Origin: DASYYE01 sp035946955
GTDB lineage: Bacteria; Actinomycetota; Actinomycetes; Streptosporangiales; Streptosporangiaceae
Reading direction: 5' to 3'
Assembly: GCA_035946955.1 (NCBI GenBank)
Contig: DASYYE010000486.1
Location: forward strand, 1 to 23,222
DNA: 23,222 bases
Part shown: positions 14,873 to 22,727 of the stretch, in pieces
Numbering within the stretch: position 1 is the stretch's first letter
Layout: each line of letters starts with the position of its first letter
The notes under the pieces: model-generated
The model's input: only the letters and a program-made list of their open reading frames with translations
The model's database searches: none
What the model was told of the DNA's origin: nothing
Translations under genes and position numbers: made by a program

Positions 14873-15928
14873 TCAGGAAGAGGTGAGCTGGTAGCGGGTG
14901 CCGCTGCTGCCTTGGACCCAGCTGTCGGGTAGCGCGGCGGCGAGGGTGTGCTGTGCTCGCCAGCCGGTGCAGTGTCCGGGTACCAGTAGGTCGGGTGCCA
15001 GTCCGGTGAGCGCGTGGACCGTGGGGCCGATGCTTGGGGCAAAGAAGGCTCCGCCCAGGTGAAGGCCGCCGAGCAGTGCATGTAGCCGGGGGACGCCGGT
15101 CAGCCGCTGTGCGTGGCGGACGATGTTGACGGCGCCGGCGTGCCCGCAGCCGGTCACGATGACCAGTCCCTTGCTGCGCACGTTCACGACGAGGGCCTGG
15201 TCGTCGAGGACCAGCGGGTCGGGTTCCCACGTTGTGCCGGTCCAGTGCTGGTGTGCTGGGGGCATGCCGTGTTCGAAGTCGGTGGTGCGGTCGACCTCAC
15301 CGGTGATCAGGATCGAGCCGTCGACGAGCAGGGACGGCTGGCGGCGCTCGATCACGTCGAAGCCCTCGCTGGTCAGCGCACGCTTGCTAAGTGTCGGCCA
15401 GTCGTCGAACCCACCGCCGCGCAGGGCGAGGCGGCGGCGGGTCCACACCAGCGGGTGGACAACCATCGGCAGGGACCGCCTGCCGCGCCGCCCTGCGAGT
15501 CCGGCCAGGCCACCGACGTGGTCGAAGTGGCCGTGGCTGAGCACTACGGCGTGCACGCCGGACAGGTCGAGGCCGAGCCGGTCGGCGTTGGTGACCATCG
15601 CATCCGGAGACAGCCCGGTGTCGAACAGCACGGACGTCGTGGTGTCGCCGCGGCGGACGGTGACCAGCGCGGAGAAGCCGTGCTCGGCCATCAGCCCGAC
15701 GTTGGTAGACCCCGGCTCGAACTGGGGCGCTTGGGCGGTCCCGGCTGCCAGCGGCGCTCGGGTGATGGTGTCGTCGCCGGTGAGCAGGGCGTCGTAGACG
15801 TTGTCGACCAGCGTGGTGACGACCACGTCGTCCACCGGTTCCAGTGCGATGGGGTCGGCAGCGCTGCCCACGACCGGGTGCGGCATCGCGGCGTGGACGT
15901 CGCCGACGGTGGCTGGTTCCTTGCACAC
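14873..15928 (-). CDS. metallo-beta-lactamase-fold hydrolase, MJ0301/COG1237-like
   Basis: A 351-residue MBL-fold protein. The metal motif SHGHFDHVGG gives H132, H134, D136 and H137; a further metal region is TGCGHAGAVNIV, and a C-terminal histidine is in LVPGHCTG. The TGC-GHAG block and the 351-residue length fit the class often labelled 7,8-dihydropterin-6-yl-methyl-4-(ribofuranosyl)aminobenzene-phosphate synthase after its M. jannaschii member, though most bacterial members are uncharacterised. The start is a GTG at 15928 with GGAG 8 bases upstream, lying within the end of the carbonic anhydrase gene. That 5-base gap makes a two-gene operon likely. A pterin role would be attractive beside the PTPS locus, but that is only association. 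Confidence 0.85.
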   Translation of the reverse strand: MCKEPATVGDVHAAMPHPVVGSAADPIALEPVDDVVVTTLVDNVYDALLTGDDTITRAPLAAGTAQAPQFEPGSTNVGLMAEHGFSALVTVRRGDTTTSVLFDTGLSPDAMVTNADRLGLDLSGVHAVVLSHGHFDHVGGLAGLAGRRGRRSLPMVVHPLVWTRRRLALRGGGFDDWPTLSKRALTSEGFDVIERRQPSLLVDGSILITGEVDRTTDFEHGMPPAHQHWTGTTWEPDPLVLDDQALVVNVRSKGLVIVTGCGHAGAVNIVRHAQRLTGVPRLHALLGGLHLGGAFFAPSIGPTVHALTGLAPDLLVPGHCTGWRAQHTLAAALPDSWVQGSSGTRYQLTSS

Positions 15929-15933
15929 GGCTG

Positions 15934-16446
15934 CTACTCCTGGGTGGCCGGGTCGGCGATCTCGATGAGCCCGGTGCTGACGTCGTAGACCAGGCCGGAC
16001 ACGAGCCGGCTCGGCGGCAGAGCATGCCGGGCGATGGCGGCGGCGACCCGCACCGCCGCGTACGGGTCGTTGACCGCCTTGCTCTCCAGCTCGTCTGCCG
16101 GGATCTCGAAGAACGCGGCGAGTTGCTCGGGGAAGGCCGCGAGGCGGGTGATGCCGCAGTCAGTGTGGTGCAGGATCACCAGGTGCCCGCTCGGGGGCTG
16201 GCCCTGGCCAAGCCGGCCCAGCAGTGCCCATGAGCGCAGCGTCGCCGGAGTGACCCGGCCGCCGATGTTGCGCATCACGACACCTTCGCCGAGCTCGAGA
16301 CCGAGCACATCGCTCGGGTCGACCCGGGAGTCGACACAGCCGAGCACCTGGAGGGTGTCGCTGGTCGGGAAGGGAAGGCCGGCGAACGCCCCCGTCGCGG
16401 CGAACGCCGCGTTGCGCTGGACCAGGTCGTCGGAAGAAATGGTCAT
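15934..16446 (-). CDS. beta-carbonic anhydrase
   Basis: A 170-residue beta-class carbonic anhydrase, interconverting CO2 and bicarbonate in the cytoplasm. Zinc ligands are C37, H94 and C97 (CVDSRVDP and HHTDCG), with the D39-R41 dyad intact. The MRNIGGRVTP block at 58-67 is typical. The protein is on the short side, similar to the compact actinobacterial form. The ATG at 16446 has only a distant GGGCGGG upstream. It heads the two-gene unit with the MBL-fold hydrolase. Confidence 0.92.
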   Translation of the reverse strand: MTISSDDLVQRNAAFAATGAFAGLPFPTSDTLQVLGCVDSRVDPSDVLGLELGEGVVMRNIGGRVTPATLRSWALLGRLGQGQPPSGHLVILHHTDCGITRLAAFPEQLAAFFEIPADELESKAVNDPYAAVRVAAAIARHALPPSRLVSGLVYDVSTGLIEIADPATQE

Positions 16447-16482
16447 GTCGGCGGTCGTACCCGCCCCGCCACCTTTGAGCCT

Positions 16483-16498
16483 TCACCTGAATAGGTGA
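16483..16498. terminator. inverted repeat TCACCT-GAAT-AGGTGA, terminator or operator
   Basis: A perfect 6-bp stem with a 4-base loop, extendable by one wobble and one GC pair. It lies 11 bases beyond the alpha/beta hydrolase stop and 36 bases before the carbonic anhydrase start, both on the minus strand. It could end the first transcript or regulate the second. There is no T-tract. Confidence 0.4.
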
Positions 16499-16509
16499 GG
16501 TGCGGATGG

Positions 16510-17301
16510 TCACGCTGGCGCTGGCCGCTTGTCCAGGTCAGCCAGGAACTCGGCGATCGCGGCCGCGGTCTGGGCAGCCCCGCGGCGCGGGAGGTGGTGG
16601 CCGGCCTGGTCCACAAGCTGCACGCGGGCGTCAGGCAACAGTGCGGCCAGCTGATGGGTGGTGCTGACGGGAATGACTGTGTCGCGCGGGTCAGCGACCA
16701 GCAGCACCGGCTGCGCCACCCCAGCCACCACAGCGCTCAGCCCACCCACCTCACGGACCAGCGCACGCTGCTCGGTCAGGAAACTACGCCACACCGGCCC
16801 ATGGTCATGGCGTGCATGGCCCCAGATATGCCAGTTGACATGCTCGTCGTCGGCGATGGGCCGCCCGCGCAGCGCAGCAATAGCCGCCAGCCGGGCCCGT
16901 GCCAGCCACGGTGTAAGCCACCACGCAGCCACTGCGCACACCTCCCCCGCCACCGGCGCGGCAAGCAGTGCGTCCCAGCCGGTCAGGCAGCCCGGGCCAA
17001 CACTGGCCAGCAACACCAGTGCCTCCACCCGCTCCGGTGCCAGCTGGGCTGCCGCCAGCGCGGCACCTCCCCCATAGGAATGGCCCACCACCACCGCCCG
17101 CTCGATGCCCCGCGCATCCAGTTCCGCCACGACCCAGCCAGCGTTGTACCCGAACCCACCCGCGCCCTGGCGGCTGGCCCCATACCCGGGCCGGTCCAGC
17201 GCCACCACCTGCAATCCCGCTGGCAGCCGCCCAGTAACCTGCCGCCAGTCCGCACCCAGACCCGGCTGACCATGCAACAACACAACCTGACGCCCACCCA
17301 C
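16510..17301 (-). CDS. alpha/beta hydrolase
   Basis: A 263-residue alpha/beta hydrolase. The oxyanion-hole HGQPG is at residues 10-14, nucleophile S75 sits in GHSYGG, the acid is in LLVADPRDTVIP, and the catalytic histidine is in DQAGHHLPRR. A cap region lies between about 105 and 185. No signal peptide is seen. The GTG at 17301 starts very close to the first strand, and the frame is open a few codons upstream, so the true start may be slightly earlier. Substrate unknown; this fold covers esterases, epoxide hydrolases and haloalkane dehalogenases. Confidence 0.85.
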   Translation of the reverse strand: MGGRQVVLLHGQPGLGADWRQVTGRLPAGLQVVALDRPGYGASRQGAGGFGYNAGWVVAELDARGIERAVVVGHSYGGGAALAAAQLAPERVEALVLLASVGPGCLTGWDALLAAPVAGEVCAVAAWWLTPWLARARLAAIAALRGRPIADDEHVNWHIWGHARHDHGPVWRSFLTEQRALVREVGGLSAVVAGVAQPVLLVADPRDTVIPVSTTHQLAALLPDARVQLVDQAGHHLPRRGAAQTAAAIAEFLADLDKRPAPA

Positions 17302-17345
17302 ACCAAACGAGCCTAGATCGCGGCCGCAGCAACCGAGTCACTGCC

Positions 17346-18989
17346 CTACGGGCTCCCTGAGGCCACAGTCAACGCGGAGTATCGAAGCCTGGCGATCACG
17401 CGCACTCCAGCAACTGACTTATATGGCAGCCGGTAGAGCCCGTAAGTCACGCCAGTCGATTTCCGCGCCGGTCGGCAGAGGAATTGGCTAGTCACCCGGA
17501 ACACGTATGGATACGGACCCGCCAAGCACGCATGCGCACCCAGCCTTTCGGCTTGCAGGACAAGACCGCCGGCGTCGAATCCTGTCCCACTCCTAACCCG
17601 CAGGACGATCAGGTGCCCGTGCGCGCCGGCGGCCAGCGCGGTCATCGTGGTGAACAATGACGGTTCATTGTCGTGCACGTCAGCCCGCAGGCCGGGCGAA
17701 ATCGCGCCAGCGGCCAGCGCCACCACGAGCGCGCCTCCCACGGCGACCTTCGTGATGACTCGGCCTTTACCCGTGGCGGTCAGGCCGGTCGCCACGGCCA
17801 CGAACATGAGCAACGGCACCGACCAGTAGAAGAAGCCGATGTAGGTCGCATGAAGGTAATCGATGCCCCGCATGGCGTAGTAGAGCATGCCCGCCGTCGT
17901 TGTCGCGCAGATCCAGATCGCAGCCAGCAGGAATCGCCGCAGCGGCGAGGAAGCGGACCCCGCCCCCTGCGGGGAGTGGACCACCGACACGACCACCACG
18001 GCCGCCGTCACCGCGGCGCCCACGATTAAAACAGGTAGCCAGAGCGGTCCCGGTGCCCAGTACCAGAGGATGTAGCGGATGGCCTGGCCGACCGTGTGGT
18101 GACCCACCTTCGTTGAGCTGGAGTACCGCACGTACTGTCCGAACTGCCCAGGCCAGTGCAGGATTAGATCGGCCGCGATGGGCAGCGCGAAGACAGCGCT
18201 GATCAGGATCGCTGGCACGTAGTGGGACCGCCTGCGGCGAAGGAACCGCCGAATTGCCGCCCACGGCGCACGCCGGGCCGGCCACAGCGCGACCGCCGCC
18301 GTCGCCGCCGTGATTAGCGGCACGAAGAAAAGAAACGCGGCATGGCCATGGATCAAAAGCCAGCCAGTTGCCGCCAGCAGCCACAAGTGCGATGTTCGTC
18401 CCGCCGCGACGGATGCCGCGGCGACAACGAACGCGAGGAAGGTCGGCACGTAAAAGTCTGGCGGCCAATTCGACGCCAGGATGCTGTGGTACTTGACCAC
18501 CGGCACTCCCACGTCCACAGCGGTGGCAAGGCCGACTATCAGTGCGAGCGCCGCCACCGCCGACCACACCGAGCCGGACCAGCTGTACACGATCCATACC
18601 ACTGTGGCCACCAGCGCGCTGTTCAGCAGCATGATCGCGATCAGCTGACCGTTCCATGGCGTCGGCACCAGGTGCGTCGCGTCATGGAACAACCACTGCC
18701 CGGCCGCCATCACGTACATGTACGCCGGGCCCGGATGCCAGAACCCCTCTCGCGAGTAGTTCCCGTGCAGCAGCGTGAAATGCTGTGCCTGCATGACCAG
18801 AATCGAGTTGTCCGCCTCGTCGGCCGTTTCATAGAGCGGGGTCGTAAAAAGGAAAGAGCTCCGGATCAGCAGCAGCCCGGCCAGCAGCGCGAAGCCCCCC
18901 AGCCATACCCAGCGGCCGACCGCAGATGGGCTGAAGCGCTCGGCGACCGGCATGCTCTCGGCCTGGGTTTCCTCGTCCCTGACTGCCAC
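17346..18989 (-). CDS. polytopic membrane protein, GT-C/ArnT-like
   Basis: A 547-residue protein with about ten to twelve hydrophobic segments and a soluble C-terminal domain (about 440-547). The first extracellular loop has an acidic cluster LYETADEADNSI (E54, D57, E58, D60) followed by REGFWHPGPAYMYV, like the D/E motif and conserved loop of GT-C lipid-linked-sugar glycosyltransferases (GT39/GT83 type). It may thus use a polyprenyl-phosphate sugar outside the membrane. The GTG start at 18989 has GGGGA about 7 bases upstream. It diverges from the secreted repeat protein. The fold call is moderate and the function is inferred. Confidence 0.7.
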   Translation of the reverse strand: MAVRDEETQAESMPVAERFSPSAVGRWVWLGGFALLAGLLLIRSSFLFTTPLYETADEADNSILVMQAQHFTLLHGNYSREGFWHPGPAYMYVMAAGQWLFHDATHLVPTPWNGQLIAIMLLNSALVATVVWIVYSWSGSVWSAVAALALIVGLATAVDVGVPVVKYHSILASNWPPDFYVPTFLAFVVAAASVAAGRTSHLWLLAATGWLLIHGHAAFLFFVPLITAATAAVALWPARRAPWAAIRRFLRRRRSHYVPAILISAVFALPIAADLILHWPGQFGQYVRYSSSTKVGHHTVGQAIRYILWYWAPGPLWLPVLIVGAAVTAAVVVVSVVHSPQGAGSASSPLRRFLLAAIWICATTTAGMLYYAMRGIDYLHATYIGFFYWSVPLLMFVAVATGLTATGKGRVITKVAVGGALVVALAAGAISPGLRADVHDNEPSLFTTMTALAAGAHGHLIVLRVRSGTGFDAGGLVLQAERLGAHACLAGPYPYVFRVTSQFLCRPARKSTGVTYGLYRLPYKSVAGVRVIARLRYSALTVASGSP

Positions 18990-19067
18990 GTAGTGTCCCC
19001 GTCTCGCTACTCAGAGGTGGTAGCCGGGTTCGGGCCCAGCCGCACATGTCTGCCGGGTTCGATTTGG

Positions 19068-19079
19068 GCAGATATCTGC
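19068..19079. repeat. 12-base perfect palindrome GCAGATATCTGC
   Basis: A fully self-complementary site, 79 bases from the membrane-protein start, in the direction of the secreted-protein promoter region. Candidate dimeric-regulator site. Confidence 0.35.
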
Positions 19080-19115
19080 TGTGAACGAAAACCCCACAGG
19101 CCGCCCGCGCCTAAG

Positions 19116-19148
19116 ACGGCCGGTGGTATGTGTGGTATGTCCGGCCGT
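19116..19148. repeat. 8-bp inverted repeat with internal TGGTATG direct repeats
   Basis: ACGGCCGG (19116-19123) and CCGGCCGT (19141-19148) flank a 17-base loop made of two TGGTATG copies. It lies just upstream of the TATGAT element. Confidence 0.4.
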
Positions 19149-19305
19149 GCGACCTATGATATCGCCGACCTGGCGCGCCGTGTCCGCAGCACGTGAATAG
19201 CGGCTCTGGCACTGATTCCGTGAGGGCAGGAGTCGCCTGCCGTCCGGCGTCTGTAGGGTGCTGGCGCGGGCTCTGCCGTCCACGGAAGGCTGGGGAGGTC
19301 AGCGG

Positions 19306-20778
19306 ATGGGGTCGATGAGGACATCCTGGGTGGTGTCGGCGGTAGCGGCGTCCGCGATGGTGGTGTTCACCGGCTCGGCCGCGCTGGCTGGTGCTCACCC
19401 GGCGGCTGGTGGGACGGACAGCGTCGGCGGCGCGTGGCGGACCGCGCACGAGGTGCGCGGCCTGGCGGCGCTCAACGCCGGCGGCGACGCCCAAGTCCTC
19501 TCCGTGTCGTGCGCCTCCCCGGGAAACTGCGGCGCCGGCGGGTACTACGAGGACACCCGCGCCTTCCACGAGGCATTCGTCGTCTCAGAGGTGAACGGCA
19601 CTTGGGGCCGGGCGACTGAGATCCCCGGGGTCGCCACGCTCAACACGGGCGCGGACGCCTGGGTCACCTCGGTGTCGTGTGCCTCGGCACGTAACTGCAC
19701 CGCCGGCGGGTTCTACGCTGTGGCGAGCGTGGGCGGTGACCTCCTGCAGGCATTCGTCGCCAGCGAAGTGAACGGCATCTGGCACTCCGCCATCGAGGTC
19801 CCCGGCACCGGCGCACTCAATGCGGACGGGCTCGCCAAGGTCACTTCCGTTTCGTGCGCTTCGCCGGGTAATTGCACGGCCGTTGGAACCTACCTCGACA
19901 ACTCCGTGCACCTTCAGGTGTTTGGCGTAAGCGAGACGGCCGGCAGCTGGCACCACGCTGTCGAACTGCCGGGAATCGGCGTGCTCAATTCGGGCGGGTT
20001 CGCCGGCCCGGCCACCGTGTCGTGCGCCGGGCCGGGCAACTGCTCCGCCGGTGGCAGCTACAAAGACGGATCGGGCAGCCGGCAGGCGTTCGTCGCCGGG
20101 GAGGTGGACGGCACCTGGGGCCGGGCCGCCGAAGTGCCGGGCAGCGCGGCGGCCAACGCGGGCGGGCAGGCGGCCATCACCACGGTTTCGTGCCCGTCGG
20201 CGGGCAACTGCAGCGCGGGGGGGTATTACTCCGACCGTTTCATCAACAACCAAGCGCTCGTCGCCAGCGAGGTGCACCGCACGTGGCGCACCGCAAGCGC
20301 GCTCCCCTTCCCTGCGGGCATCGGCCTGGTGTACTCCCTGATCTCGTCGCTCTCCTGTGCGTCGCCGGGTAATTGCAGCGCGGGCGGCCTCTACGGGGAC
20401 ACCTCCGGCAACGAGCACGCGTTCGTCGCCAGCGAGGTCGGCGGCACCTGGCAGGCCGCGGTCGAGGTTCCAGGCACGGCCGGGCTGAACGCAGGCGGGG
20501 ATGCGCAGGTCAACTCGGTCTCGTGCGCGCCAGCGGGCAACTGCAGCGCAGGCGGCTTCTACTCCGACAGTTCCGGCCACAAGCAGGCGTTCGTCGCCAG
20601 CGAGGTCGGCGGCACCTGGCAGGCCGCGGTCGAGGTTCCAGGCACAGCCGGGCTGAACGCAGGCGGGGATGCGCAGGTCAACTCGGTCTCGTGCGCGCCA
20701 GCAGGCAACTGCAGCGCAGGCGGCCTCTACTCGGACATGTCCGGCCACGGCCAGGGGTTCATCGCCAACAGGACATAG
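19306..20778 (+). CDS. secreted eight-repeat C-x5-C protein
   Basis: A 490-residue exported protein. I chose the ATG at 19306 because GGAGG ends 7 bases upstream; the signal peptide (MGSMRTSWVVSAVAAS... to ALAGA) then fits normal length, with likely cleavage around ALA-GA. The mature part is eight units of about 50-56 residues of the form W-x-A-x-EVPG...LN-x-GG-x-A-x-V-x-SVSC-x5-NC-x-AGG-x-Y, each with one C-x5-C pair (16 Cys in total, no others). Repeat length and beta-rich, glycine-rich content suggest an eight-bladed propeller or similar solenoid pinned by disulfides, which fits an extracellular place. Function unknown; proteins of this kind are abundant in some soil actinomycetes. Confidence 0.85.
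   Translation: MGSMRTSWVVSAVAASAMVVFTGSAALAGAHPAAGGTDSVGGAWRTAHEVRGLAALNAGGDAQVLSVSCASPGNCGAGGYYEDTRAFHEAFVVSEVNGTWGRATEIPGVATLNTGADAWVTSVSCASARNCTAGGFYAVASVGGDLLQAFVASEVNGIWHSAIEVPGTGALNADGLAKVTSVSCASPGNCTAVGTYLDNSVHLQVFGVSETAGSWHHAVELPGIGVLNSGGFAGPATVSCAGPGNCSAGGSYKDGSGSRQAFVAGEVDGTWGRAAEVPGSAAANAGGQAAITTVSCPSAGNCSAGGYYSDRFINNQALVASEVHRTWRTASALPFPAGIGLVYSLISSLSCASPGNCSAGGLYGDTSGNEHAFVASEVGGTWQAAVEVPGTAGLNAGGDAQVNSVSCAPAGNCSAGGFYSDSSGHKQAFVASEVGGTWQAAVEVPGTAGLNAGGDAQVNSVSCAPAGNCSAGGLYSDMSGHGQGFIANRT
20421..20756 (+). repeat. two near-identical 168-base tandem repeats
   Basis: Copies begin at 20421 and 20589. The first 135 or so bases differ at only two sites, both silent (ACG/ACA and GCG/GCA), while earlier repeats of the same gene are much more diverged. 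This shows a recent tandem duplication, or gene conversion, of a 56-codon unit. Confidence 0.85.
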
Positions 20779-21115
20779 CGCGGCGGCGCCTTGGCTGCGA
20801 ACGGTGAATCCTCATCAGTATGCTGACCTGCGCGGACGGGAGAATCCGGTGGGTCAGCAGACGTCGGTGGCCCAGGCCACGCCGCCGAACGCGCACCGCT
20901 GGATGCCTACGGCAAAAGCCCTCTTCAGAGTCGTTGACACTTGAGCGTCGACCTCTTTTTGATGACTGTCTCGTTGTCCCTGAATAACCGGTGGATGTAC
21001 GGTTTTTGTGCCAGGGCTGGTGCCCGAGGAAATGGCTCGGTGTGGCGGGACCGTGGTCGGCGAGGCCGGGTTCGAGCCAGCCCGCTCAGGTCATCGATGG
21101 GTACTGGAGGGCGTT
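20779..21115. promoter_or_regulatory. 337-base intergenic region between the two secreted proteins
   Basis: No gene seen. A perfect -35 TTGACA (20934-20939) and a TTTGAT -10 (20958-20963), 18 bases apart, make a plausible housekeeping promoter for the next gene, with a leader of about 145 bases. A short weak hairpin follows the upstream stop codon. Confidence 0.45.
20934..20963 (+). promoter_or_regulatory. candidate sigma-70 promoter TTGACA-18-TTTGAT
   Basis: The -35 hexamer is a perfect match and the -10 hexamer matches 4 of 6. It lies within a locally AT-richer stretch, unusual in this GC-rich window, and points at the propeller gene at 21116. Confidence 0.45.
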
Positions 21116-22009
21116 GTGAGGATCACGCGCGGGCGGCTCAGTGCCGCCATCCTGCTCGCCTTGGCGGGGCTCGCCCTGTCAGCTATCTCGTCCACCACAC
21201 CTCAGGTGGCTGCGGCGGAGCGCACCAGCCCCCTTGGCCACACCACTTGCCCGGCGCCGCGCAGTTTCAGCTCGCTGCCGTTGTTCGCCCACGTCAACAG
21301 GGCCGATGACGTCATGGTCGACAGCAGCGGCAACGTCTGGGTGAGCAACGTAGGAGGCAAGCAGGTGACCGAACTGAGCCCAGCGGGCACAGTGGTCCAA
21401 GTCTTCGCCGACCGGGGGAACCCCGAGGGCATGGTCCAGCTGTCCTCCTCGACGATTGCACTGGCCAACCAGCGGAGCGACCAGGTCGTCGTGCTGGACA
21501 CGACGAACGGCACGAGCAAGCTGTGGGTGCAGCTCACACCCAACGGCAACCTCGGCGTCGACGGCCTCGGCATGGAACCCGGGATGCTCCTTCTCCCCGA
21601 TTCGGCCCAGGGCAACCTGGACACGGTGCCCCTGCCCCCCTTCAGCGGCGGCCCTACAACGGTCGCCACCGGGCTGGGCCGTCCTGTCGACGCAACACCG
21701 GTCGGCGACGGCACACTGCTGGTCTCCGTTGAGAACGCGCCGGGCCTCGACCGAGTGGACCCCGCGACGGGGTCGGTGACGCCAGCGGCGCACTTCGCGT
21801 CCACCGATGACGTCGTCCTCCGCAATGGCATCGCCTATGTGGCGAACAACGGCGGCGGGACAATGAGTGCCGTCACCCTGTCGTCAGGGGCGGTCAATAC
21901 CCTGGTCACCAGCGTTAAGGCCGCCCAGGGCCTGGCCATGCGGGCCGACGGGACGTTCCTCGTCGCCGACGAGACCTCGGGCGACATTCGCATCGCCGCA
22001 GGCTGCTGA
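21116..22009 (+). CDS. secreted NHL/SMP-30-like propeller protein
   Basis: A 297-residue exported protein. I chose the GTG at 21116 because GGAGG is 5 bases upstream and a good signal peptide follows (basic RITRGRL, hydrophobic LLALAGLALS, cleavage near VAAA-ER). The frame is open to 21008, but the added part does not look like protein. The mature part is a repeat series like DDVMVDSSGNVWVSN, PEGMVQLSSSTIALAN, DGTLLVSVENAPGLDRVD and GLAMRADGTFLVADETSGDI, typical of six-bladed SMP-30/NHL propellers. It has only two cysteines, one near the mature N-terminus (HTTCPAP) and one as the very last residue. No catalytic role is evident; it may bind a ligand or the cell wall. Confidence 0.8.
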   Translation: MRITRGRLSAAILLALAGLALSAISSTTPQVAAAERTSPLGHTTCPAPRSFSSLPLFAHVNRADDVMVDSSGNVWVSNVGGKQVTELSPAGTVVQVFADRGNPEGMVQLSSSTIALANQRSDQVVVLDTTNGTSKLWVQLTPNGNLGVDGLGMEPGMLLLPDSAQGNLDTVPLPPFSGGPTTVATGLGRPVDATPVGDGTLLVSVENAPGLDRVDPATGSVTPAAHFASTDDVVLRNGIAYVANNGGGTMSAVTLSSGAVNTLVTSVKAAQGLAMRADGTFLVADETSGDIRIAAGC

Positions 22010-22068
22010 CCGGGCCACCATCGACGCTCTCAGCCGCAGCCAGCGCGACCAGGTCCACCAGCAAGGCC

Positions 22069-22617
22069 CTATGTCTGGGCGCGCATTAGGGCTTGGTAGT
22101 CAGCGAACGGCTCAAGGCCCGCTTCCGCACGGCGCTCGTCGAGCCGGTGCGGATCCTCGATCGGGTAGGGCCCCAGTTCCCCACCAACAAGGGTGAACTG
22201 GGTGCCATAACGTTGAGGCTGCCCGGCATTGACCCGCACCCGGTCCTCCAGATAGGCCAGGTGTGCCGCGGACGCCTCGCCCCGGTTGACCGCGCCGCGC
22301 AGCGCCTGCAGGAATGTCCGCTGAAGAGCGGGATCGTGGTCCGCGTGCTGGGCCAGCAGCCACGCCGCCGCAGCGCCCTCCTCACCAGCCAGCGTCCGCC
22401 CTGGCCAGCCCCGCGCGCGCACGAGTTCCGCCAGCCACCGGGTGTTGTCGTCATCGACGCGCTGCCACTGCAGCGCCACCTCATCGGGGAGCCTGACCAG
22501 ATACTGCCCTGCCGGTGGGGACACCAGAGTGCGGATCCGCTGATCCTCATCACGCCGGGCAAGCAGCTCCCGCTGCAGCTCTTCATCCACCAAGCCATTC
22601 CACCCCACGGCGCACAC
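22069..22617 (-). CDS. DUF6624-like protein
   Basis: A protein of up to 182 residues resembling the DUF6624 family: an N-terminal LQRELLARRDEDQRIR helix, then VDDDNTRWLAELVRARGWPGRTL, GAAAAWLLAQHADHD, and a closing AYLEDRVRVNAGQPQRYGTQF block. Function unknown. The frame starts with a GTG at 22617; a GTG at 22590 is equally possible because the domain begins there. Convergent with the propeller gene, 59 bases between stops. It may be in the same transcript as the upstream WD40 gene, 110 bases away. Confidence 0.78.
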   Translation of the reverse strand: MCAVGWNGLVDEELQRELLARRDEDQRIRTLVSPPAGQYLVRLPDEVALQWQRVDDDNTRWLAELVRARGWPGRTLAGEEGAAAAWLLAQHADHDPALQRTFLQALRGAVNRGEASAAHLAYLEDRVRVNAGQPQRYGTQFTLVGGELGPYPIEDPHRLDERRAEAGLEPFADYQALMRAQT

Positions 22618-22727
22618 ACCGCAGACGACCGGCAGTTGCAGTGCCCGACGGCGTCGGCGAAGGCAGCCGCATGCCGAAGGCGATTGATGTCTTGGCTGCG
22701 CTCAGTGCCAGAGGTAAACCCTTCGGC

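Larger units (their letters stand above)
18990..19305. promoter_or_regulatory. 316-base divergent intergenic region rich in symmetric repeats
   Basis: No convincing gene lies here; a 22-codon frame at 19130-19198 has no ribosome binding site. It contains a direct repeat GCCGGGTTCG (19023 and 19052), the perfect palindrome GCAGATATCTGC (19068-19079), an 8-bp inverted repeat ACGGCCGG/CCGGCCGT (19116-19148) enclosing two TGGTATG copies, and a near-consensus -10 TATGAT at 19155-19160. Both divergent promoters should be here, but no good -35 pairs with TATGAT. Confidence 0.5.

Noticed and set aside
19130..19198. A 22-codon frame beginning MCGMSGRATYDIADLARR
   Set aside because: No ribosome binding site, overlaps the inverted repeat and the TATGAT box, and has no recognisable similarity.
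21008..21115. N-terminal extension of the propeller gene with a GEAGFEPARS stretch, which resembles mistranslated tRNA fragments, and a GGTTCGAGCC that looks like a T-arm
   Set aside because: The T-stem does not pair properly and no anticodon or D-arm can be built around it; the GTG at 21116 with SD and signal peptide is the better start.
20941..21309. A 122-codon frame starting between the two secreted proteins
   Set aside because: Turns Arg/Gly-rich, overlaps the signal peptide of the real gene, and has no ribosome binding site.
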